Positions 6,562 through 11,851 of a stretch of DNA of 11,851 nt are shown one piece after another. Position numbers and translations under genes: made by a program. Source of the stretch: Coemansia sp. RSA 1804 (lineage: Eukaryota > Kickxellomycota > Kickxellomycetes > Kickxellales > Kickxellaceae); the NCBI GenBank assembly GCA_027578815.1, contig JANBTH010000745.1:1-11851 (forward strand). The letters run 5' to 3'. Within the stretch, counting starts at the first letter, position 1; each line of letters begins with the position of its first letter. The notes beneath the pieces are model-generated. The model was not told the origin of the DNA. It ran no database searches and was given only the letters and a program-made list of their open reading frames with translations.

Positions 6562-7743
6562 TCAGGCAGCCGCACCAGAGACACCACGGGCACTGCGAGC
6601 GCGGGAGGCAAGCCATTTGTGCAGCCCCATTGCCACAGCGCAGCCGACGATAGTGACAGCACCCGCAACGCTGATCCAGTCAGGCACCTCGCCAAACAGC
6701 GTGATGCCAAACAGAAAGGCAAAGACCACATCCAGGTTGCGCATCAGCATCCCGGGACCCGTGGGCGCCAGCTGCAGCCCGCGATTAAGCAGCGCCTGGC
6801 CGAAAAACGCAAACGCGCCGACGGAGCCCATCACCAACCACTCGTACGCCGTGCGCGGCGCCCGCACCGGCGGCGTCTGGGCCACGCTGCGCATCGCCGC
6901 CGTCGAGCCAGCCATCGACAGAAACCCAAAGTACACGACGTGCACCATCGAGTGCACGCTCCGCCCAACAACGCGCACGGTACACATTGCCACCGCACCC
7001 GACATTGCGCCTATCAGCGCAGCCAGGGCGCCGCGCATCTGCTGCTGCTCGCCGACGCCAGCGCCATCGATAGCGGCAGCGAGTCCGTGCGCAGCCTCGC
7101 CGAACACCATCGCCGGCTTGAGCACCAGCACAATGCCCAGCATGCACACCGCCGATGCCGCGCGGTCAAACGCGCCGTACGGCTCGCCAAGTGCCACGCG
7201 CGCAAAGATCGCACTGAACACGGGGCCCGTGAAGAACACGACCGTTGCGTCGGCCAGCGTCATCTTCGTCACCGCGTAGAAGAAGCACGCGTTGCCGAAC
7301 GCGCCGGCAGCACCGCGCAGCAGCAGCAGTCTACGCAATGCCCAGCTGCTCCCTTCTCCGACCGGCCCCACGGGACTGATACGGTAGTACGCGCATGCAA
7401 CAAGCCCCAGCCCCAGTTGCAGCACGCTGCGCGCAAACACGATCTCCAGCGACGGGAATCCGGCCACCGCCAGCGCTTTCACGCACACAGAGTTCGCTGC
7501 AAACCCAAGCGCGGACAGCGCCATGAATGTGTATCCCTTGAGCTCGTCCCGCCGCCGCTTCTTCTCGATCTCGCTGTCTGCTGTGCCGCCCGCGCCTCTC
7601 CGCGCAGCAGGTACTGGAGCAGGGACTGCAACAGGCACCGTGGCAGATACTGCGCTCGCGCTTCCTAGAAGCGGCGTCTCCTCATCAAAGCCTGCGGCCA
7701 CTCTAGGCGATGACGCCTGCTCTTCACGACGACTGTCACCCAT
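6562..7743 (-). CDS. DMT-superfamily EamA transporter, SLC35G-like
   Basis: This is an integral membrane transporter of 393 residues, intronless, with an ATG start. Two EamA repeats can be seen, about 72-208 and 239-373, giving ten predicted helices (roughly 72-91, 99-118, 138-156, 166-185, 192-208, 239-257, 265-283, 301-319, 334-350, 356-374). Motifs fit the SLC35G/AMAC branch: an ARSVLQLGLGL segment in helix 2, LLLRGAAGAFGN then TLADATVVFFTGPVFSAIFA in the first repeat, and PTGPGMLMRNLDVVFAFLF in the second. The substrate is not predictable; DMT members move nucleotide sugars, organic anions and other small metabolites. The N-terminal ~70 residues are hydrophilic and low in complexity. They carry an acidic dileucine signal, DEETPLL (20-26), of the [DE]xxxL[LI] type used in fungi for AP-3 sorting to the vacuole, so a vacuolar or endosomal membrane location is a reasonable inference. 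Four GATA sites lie just upstream of the start codon. Confidence 0.9.
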   Translation of the reverse strand: MGDSRREEQASSPRVAAGFDEETPLLGSASAVSATVPVAVPAPVPAARRGAGGTADSEIEKKRRRDELKGYTFMALSALGFAANSVCVKALAVAGFPSLEIVFARSVLQLGLGLVACAYYRISPVGPVGEGSSWALRRLLLLRGAAGAFGNACFFYAVTKMTLADATVVFFTGPVFSAIFARVALGEPYGAFDRAASAVCMLGIVLVLKPAMVFGEAAHGLAAAIDGAGVGEQQQMRGALAALIGAMSGAVAMCTVRVVGRSVHSMVHVVYFGFLSMAGSTAAMRSVAQTPPVRAPRTAYEWLVMGSVGAFAFFGQALLNRGLQLAPTGPGMLMRNLDVVFAFLFGITLFGEVPDWISVAGAVTIVGCAVAMGLHKWLASRARSARGVSGAAA

Positions 7744-7754
7744 GATGACAACTT

Positions 7755-7776
7755 GATAGAAAGATAGATAATGATA
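7755..7776. promoter_or_regulatory. Cluster of four GATA sites upstream of the transporter
   Basis: The plus strand has GATA at 7755-7758, 7763-7766, 7767-7770 and 7773-7776, only 12-33 bp before the transporter ATG at 7743. Clustered GATA motifs are the usual binding sites of fungal GATA factors that control nitrogen or iron metabolism. The position is so close to the start codon that the sites may lie in the 5' UTR. The cluster could also simply be a short gata/gatag microsatellite. Confidence 0.4.
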
Positions 7777-7868
7777 GATCAGTACGTTTTAATAAAACAG
7801 CACAACAGATCCTTCCAGAAAGAAAAGAGAGATGAAAAAGGAGTTTAGCAAATCGAAAAATTCATTTT

Positions 7869-7874
7869 TTTATT
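7869..7874 (-). terminator. Probable polyadenylation signal of the Scc3-like gene
   Basis: A canonical AATAAA sits on the minus strand, followed by several A residues, about 260 bp downstream of the cohesin-gene stop codon at 8133-8135. It is the best candidate in the intergenic region. The true 3' end would need transcript data. Confidence 0.4.
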
Positions 7875-8132
7875 TCACAAAGCGAAGCGGTACTCATGCG
7901 GACGAGTATCCTGCCAGACTTCAAGAACAACAAACACGCGGGCATTTGTGGAATGCTAACTGGCTACTTTGCTATTCGCCCATGTCCTTGTCCTTGTATG
8001 CCACACATTCTATGTGCAGCAGAAAAGCCAGCAACCACAGTCCCTCCTCTAATCCTGCAGACTTCTTCTCGCACACTATTCCAGACAAATAACAAAACCC
8101 TCCCCATCGTCCCTCCTCAAGAAAGAAATAAA

Positions 8133-11100
8133 TCAATCATCCACATCCATCGCCTCCTCAGCCGTCTCCTCAACCTCCATAATCGCCGACTCGCGCAGCA
8201 CCCGCGATGCAGCCGGCGTTGGCGACCCTGGAGGCGAAGATGCCATGTCGCCCGCTTCGTCGAGATGCAGCAGCAACGAGCCCTGCCGTGCACCGCCGCC
8301 TCTGCTTGGCGTGGCAGCAGCATCGCCTTCGGCCGCCCGCACCTCGGCCATCCGCGCCTTGATCGCATCCAGCTTCGCCAGCTCCTTGTCCAGCGCCCTC
8401 TGGTACGGCGCAACCGCCGCAATGGCCGCCTCTGCGTCGCCGGCACGGTCCTCCGCGTGCGCAGCCGTTATTCCAAGCTTGCTCCAACGCGCGGCAACGT
8501 GCTTCTCAAGCACTTCTGCGTGCCGCGGACGAAGAACCCCCGTCACAGTCTGTGCAAGCGCCGCAAACCACGGCCCCGCTTGGGTCTCCCACTCGTCTGC
8601 CGCCGATGGCTCCCGATCGGCCGCTGCGTCGACATCGTCAACGAGATCGTCGTCCAGAATGTTGCTGCTCTCGCCAACCACCGACGCTCCAACAACACGC
8701 GATAGTCCATAGTCGATTGCTCGCAAGTGGTGCTGCGTCCACGCTGTGCCGACCACTGCGGGAGCCAGCGCAAACGAGGCCGCGTCGCCAGCCCCGCGCC
8801 GCCCTCTTGCCGGAGTAGCAGGAATGGCTGTCTGCGAGAAGGCCGACCGAAGCGCCGAGCCAACGAACCGAGCCAACGTGCCTGTGTTAACAGTGTCTGC
8901 AACGCTGCTGAGCAACGACTTGTCGGAGCCGGCTGTGTTTCTCTCCAGAGACATGCGCAGTGCACTCATGTACACATCCATCACCATGTCTCGTGTGCTC
9001 TGGAGCACAATCATCGGCTTCAGCGCCTCAACCGCCGCCTGCACAATGTGGTCAAACGCAGAGAGCGCAACAAACCCAACCTTCCGCTTGTGTGCGGTCT
9101 TGGCACCGCTACTGCCGCCACCACCACCACCGCCTGCCATGTCGCCGCGCTCGCCTCCGTCGTTATCGCCGCTGGGTTTGGCAAGCAAAGACTCCAACCG
9201 CAGCTTCTCCAGCGGCTCAAGTCCAAGCATCCCGGTGTACGCTGCAATGGTTGTAAGGCTTCCCATCGGAACCGTCTGGTCTCCAATCCATTGCGCCCAA
9301 AGCGCCGCAACCATGCAGAACCTGGAGTACGCAATACTCCACGACGACGGCGCCTCCTTATACCACCCAAGAGCCTGGCGGCGGCCCTCATCGGTTGCGC
9401 TTTCATCGCTCTCGCTAGACACTACCTGTGAGAGCCTGCCAACTAGCGTCCCCCATGCAGACAGACGGTTCTCGAAGAATGCCACCAGCCGAGACCGAAC
9501 CAGACTTCCGTTCTGGAGTGCCAGCGTTCGCCGGATCTCCCGCGCACGCAGCAATGCCGCACTACCACTCGTGGCAGCACCGCCTACAGTGCTAGAAGAA
9601 GCATCCCGAACAATATTCCCGGTAAACAGTCTGAACGAGCGACCAAGCACAGCAAACGCCAGCTCACGCACACGAGAATAATTCAGCATCGTCTCATCGC
9701 TAAGCTCAAGACAGAGCCCAACTAGTCTGTCACGGTCCTTCCTCAGATTCTTAGCAGCCGATTCAACGCGCCTCCAGAACGGCGGTAACTCTGCCTCCCA
9801 TTCTTCGGAGGTAATCAGCGGATGCGCAGGATACTGCTTCAGCAGAGTGTCGAGCTTGAGTGCCCGCCAGAGCACAAAATGGAATGCCACATCAAGTGCT
9901 GCAAGCGCCGCCTTCTCGGGGATAGTGTGGAGCCCCACGGTCTTGGCAGCAAGTTCTACAAGACCGTACAGCTGATCGATGGGCGCGTCCAAGGACCGGT
10001 CGTCCGAATCAGCATATCCTTCGGCCTCTTCAAGCGCCGCCTCAGACGACGTGCCCTCTATGTCGCCGCCGCTATTTGGCACCGTAAGCAGAGCTGAAAT
10101 GTCTTTGGTGCGTATTATCGATCTCAGCGCCACGACTCGCGCATACACATCCACATAGGCAGAAGCGTGCGAACGGGACGGTGTCTCGGGCACAGATGCA
10201 ACCGCGGTGACCAGCAGGGACGAGGCGGTCCTTGCTGCCTTGCAAACCAGGTCCCCTGGAACAGCACCAGCCGATCCTTGTGCTTCATATCCACCGTCAG
10301 CATTATCTTCCTCATGAGCATCTACGGAAAGTGTCAAACCTGGGGCCAGTATTCTGCTGGCATCAACACGTTCAAGAAACGCGATTGCTAGTCTCGATAG
10401 ACGCACATCCTCGCCATGACGCTCAAGCACAAGCATAATATTCTTTGCTGCATCCTTTAGCGTGTCGATACGGTCGGCATCAAACAGAACCTGCAGATCC
10501 ATGGCCTCCGACGCAAGGAACACCAGCGGGAGAAGTCGCGAAGGACTGTCAATGTTGCGAACAAGCAGTGGGACAAACATTGATTGCCAGACGCTTGACA
10601 TTGCACGGTGTTCTTCGTCCAACTCGGTTTTATCCTTCTTATTACGCGATCTCCGCTTCTTGTCGGCAGCCGCCTTGTTGTTCTCCAGAACCCATGTGGC
10701 ATAGGCCTGGAGCAGCGCAGTCTCCTCGCTTTGCGATAAAGCAAAATGCGACAACACCGTGTCACTGTTGCCAACTGCCGATGAGTGGCTCTGAAGGGCC
10801 GAGTGGTCCCAGGCAAGAAACGCGGAAAGCGTGCTCAGGTCGGACAGCTCGGGGATCTTGTGCCAGAGTGCTTGGGCGGCGGCAACAGCACGTGGCGGAA
10901 TGGCACACTGGTCGGATCCCAATGCTGTCTCGATTTCGCCATCCAGGGCCGTTGGCGCAATGCCCCTTATTGTTGAACCGGCAAGCGCAAGCGTCTGCTC
11001 CTCGCCCGACGCCAGACCAACCGAGTGGTTGGCTGGGGTCGCCCACATTTCCTCAACACACGACGCCGCCTGCTCCATGACCCACTGCTTCCTGCCCTCG

Positions 11101-11851
11101 GGATCCTCATCTTCCTCTGAATCTTGGACATGGCTGAGGTTACCGCCGCCAGTGGTAGTACTGGTGGTGCGTTTGCTACTCGTGCGAGACAAGTGATACA
11201 GGAACGCGCCAAGCGACTTGAATAGCAACCACTTTCTTGCACGCCGCTTACGGGCAGGATTGGACAGAAGCTCTGAAATCGACACCCCGGCGTCTCCAGA
11301 CATTTCGACATCGTCGTTGGCCGCCTCTGGGCCGTCGTCTGTGCTGCCTTGTCCGGCCGTGCCCGACAGAACACCTCCCTCCAGTGCCACATCGACGCCC
11401 AGCGCAGACACCTGCGCTGAAACCATCCATTCGCTCTTGATCCACCACGCAACCAGCTCTGACGCAGCGGAGCGGACAGACGCATGAGTGTGTGCAACAA
11501 GCGGTGCAAGATAACGCATTGTCGAGTGGCGTGGACAGCGAAGAGGTCTAGAGTCATCATCATCATCATCATCACCATCATATTGAGTAGATGAACCTCT
11601 TGCAGACGAATACCGGAGCCCCACCATTGCGGAACCATTGTCATCGTCGCTGCCGCTGTTATCGTCGTCGTAAAGCACGTTGATATCTAACGCATTGCTG
11701 GAGGATTTTTGGGTTGAGTGACTATCGTCACCGTTGCGCTCGCCATCGCCATCGCCATTGTCGTCTTCCTCGTTGGATTCGCCAGACTCGCTGCTTGACT
11801 CCTCAAGCAACTGCTGTGATAGCGAGTTGCTGTACTTTTGATGAGACCGTG
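8133..11851 (-). CDS. SCC3: Cohesin subunit Scc3/STAG-like, C-terminal part (5' end outside the window)
   Basis: The frame is open from the right window edge to a TGA at 8133-8135, about 1238 residues, with no intron visible; the start codon lies beyond the edge. In the cohesin complex Scc3/STAG binds the kleisin Scc1/Rad21 and DNA in the nucleus. Recognition rests on the order of helical-repeat segments (positions count from the edge): MRYLAPLVAHTHASVRSAA then WWIKSEW (~111-141), WLLFKSLGAFLYHL (~207-219), AAAQALWHKIPELSDL then FLAWDHSA (~323-351), a block with FVPLLVRNIDSPSRLLPLVF (~425-444) leading to AMDLQVLF, and later helices ending near LRPRHAEVLEKHVAARW. These match the middle and C-terminal HEAT-like region of STAG proteins. 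The stromalin conservative domain should lie upstream, out of view. The first ~100 visible residues are very acidic and low in complexity. A Gly run (encoded at ~9115-9136) and an acidic tail ending EEAMDVDD are also seen. The full protein is probably well over 1500 residues, longer than the ~1100-1260 usual for STAG proteins. Confidence 0.85.
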   Translation of the reverse strand, partial: RSHQKYSNSLSQQLLEESSSESGESNEEDDNGDGDGERNGDDSHSTQKSSSNALDINVLYDDDNSGSDDDNGSAMVGLRYSSARGSSTQYDGDDDDDDDSRPLRCPRHSTMRYLAPLVAHTHASVRSAASELVAWWIKSEWMVSAQVSALGVDVALEGGVLSGTAGQGSTDDGPEAANDDVEMSGDAGVSISELLSNPARKRRARKWLLFKSLGAFLYHLSRTSSKRTTSTTTGGGNLSHVQDSEEDEDPEGRKQWVMEQAASCVEEMWATPANHSVGLASGEEQTLALAGSTIRGIAPTALDGEIETALGSDQCAIPPRAVAAAQALWHKIPELSDLSTLSAFLAWDHSALQSHSSAVGNSDTVLSHFALSQSEETALLQAYATWVLENNKAAADKKRRSRNKKDKTELDEEHRAMSSVWQSMFVPLLVRNIDSPSRLLPLVFLASEAMDLQVLFDADRIDTLKDAAKNIMLVLERHGEDVRLSRLAIAFLERVDASRILAPGLTLSVDAHEEDNADGGYEAQGSAGAVPGDLVCKAARTASSLLVTAVASVPETPSRSHASAYVDVYARVVALRSIIRTKDISALLTVPNSGGDIEGTSSEAALEEAEGYADSDDRSLDAPIDQLYGLVELAAKTVGLHTIPEKAALAALDVAFHFVLWRALKLDTLLKQYPAHPLITSEEWEAELPPFWRRVESAAKNLRKDRDRLVGLCLELSDETMLNYSRVRELAFAVLGRSFRLFTGNIVRDASSSTVGGAATSGSAALLRAREIRRTLALQNGSLVRSRLVAFFENRLSAWGTLVGRLSQVVSSESDESATDEGRRQALGWYKEAPSSWSIAYSRFCMVAALWAQWIGDQTVPMGSLTTIAAYTGMLGLEPLEKLRLESLLAKPSGDNDGGERGDMAGGGGGGGSSGAKTAHKRKVGFVALSAFDHIVQAAVEALKPMIVLQSTRDMVMDVYMSALRMSLERNTAGSDKSLLSSVADTVNTGTLARFVGSALRSAFSQTAIPATPARGRRGAGDAASFALAPAVVGTAWTQHHLRAIDYGLSRVVGASVVGESSNILDDDLVDDVDAAADREPSAADEWETQAGPWFAALAQTVTGVLRPRHAEVLEKHVAARWSKLGITAAHAEDRAGDAEAAIAAVAPYQRALDKELAKLDAIKARMAEVRAAEGDAAATPSRGGGARQGSLLLHLDEAGDMASSPPGSPTPAASRVLRESAIMEVEETAEEAMDVDD
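9115..9136. repeat. CCA/CCG trinucleotide repeat encoding a Gly run
   Basis: CCA and CCG units on the plus strand are read on the minus strand as GGT and GGC codons, giving about seven Gly residues in the Scc3-like protein (DMAGGGGGGGSSGA). The segment is probably a flexible, length-variable linker between helical blocks. Confidence 0.8.
11554..11582. repeat. CAT/ATG trinucleotide repeat encoding an Asp run
   Basis: An almost perfect run of CAT units on the plus strand is read on the minus strand as GAT codons and gives the Asp stretch after GSSTQYDG in the Scc3-like protein. It is interrupted once by GGT. Related short repeats (TCG units near 11640-11670; CGCCAT units near 11744-11759) lie in the same acidic segment. 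Confidence 0.85.

Larger units (their letters stand above)
7744..8132 (-). other. Intergenic region between the Scc3-like gene and the transporter
   Basis: These 389 bases contain the 3' trailer of the cohesin gene and the promoter and leader of the transporter, both on the minus strand. An AATAAA lies at 7869-7874 (minus strand), about 260 bp after the Scc3 stop codon, followed by a pyrimidine-rich segment and then the GATA cluster. A short hairpin, TACTC/GAGTA with an eight-base loop, lies at about 7891-7908. No further gene is supported; plus-strand open frames here have no protein-like features. Confidence 0.6.

Noticed and set aside
6619..7668. A 349-codon plus-strand open frame opposite the transporter
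   Set aside because: It is antisense to a clear EamA transporter, and its product is Arg/His/Gln-rich with no membrane or domain pattern. Long antisense frames are expected in GC-rich coding sequence.
7885..7915. Possible ribozyme-like hairpin (GCGGTACTCAT...GACGAGTA)
   Set aside because: It has a 5-bp stem only. The hammerhead core sequences (CTGANGA and GAAA) are not in the required arrangement.
8746..9681. A 311-codon plus-strand open frame opposite the Scc3-like gene
   Set aside because: It is a shadow of the GC-rich coding strand; the product is low-complexity and matches no family. The minus-strand frame carries the recognisable helical repeats.
1..11851. Operon, defence island, biosynthetic cluster or CRISPR array
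   Set aside because: The genes are eukaryotic, spliced or widely spaced, and of unrelated predicted function. No regularly spaced repeats were seen.

Overview
This window looks like nuclear DNA from a fungus, probably an early-diverging (zygomycete-grade) lineage. The evidence is a GT-AG spliced gene, a eukaryotic tRNA-Ala gene with internal A and B boxes and a T-run terminator, a cohesin Scc3/STAG-type protein, an SLC35G-like DMT transporter, and a secretory-anchored protein resembling the fungal She10-like family. A Kickxellomycotina-type source is only a guess; nothing in the sequence proves it. There are no bacterial operons, CRISPR arrays, prophage genes or recognisable transposase/integrase genes.

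Layout. Positions 1-84 may be the 3' end of a plus-strand gene that starts outside the window, followed by an AATAAA at 227-232. A tRNA-Ala(UGC) gene lies at 820-891 on the minus strand. Positions ~905-2350 form a strikingly AT-rich, mostly non-coding stretch that contains a 49-codon lysine-rich minus-strand ORF (1655-1804) not explained by any large gene. The three large genes follow, all on the minus strand: a two-exon gene for a signal-anchored ~1069-residue acidic protein (2404-5815, intron 5566-5767), a 393-residue ten-helix DMT/EamA transporter (6562-7743), and the C-terminal ~1238 residues of a cohesin Scc3/STAG subunit (8133 to the window edge, 5' part missing).

The large genes are separated by 389-746 bp of pyrimidine-rich (minus strand) leader and trailer sequence. 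They have unrelated predicted roles: chromosome cohesion in the nucleus, membrane transport possibly at the vacuole, and an ER, cell-surface or spore-wall membrane protein. I see no sign that they work as one pathway; this is ordinary eukaryotic tandem spacing.

The most useful non-obvious results are: (1) the first exon of the She10-like gene, which restores a start codon and a membrane anchor; (2) the small lysine-rich ORF inside the AT-rich block; (3) a cluster of four GATA sites just upstream of the transporter start codon; (4) a long acidic insertion in the Scc3 protein; and (5) the AT-rich block that abuts the upstream side of the tRNA gene. I found no convincing novel multi-gene system.
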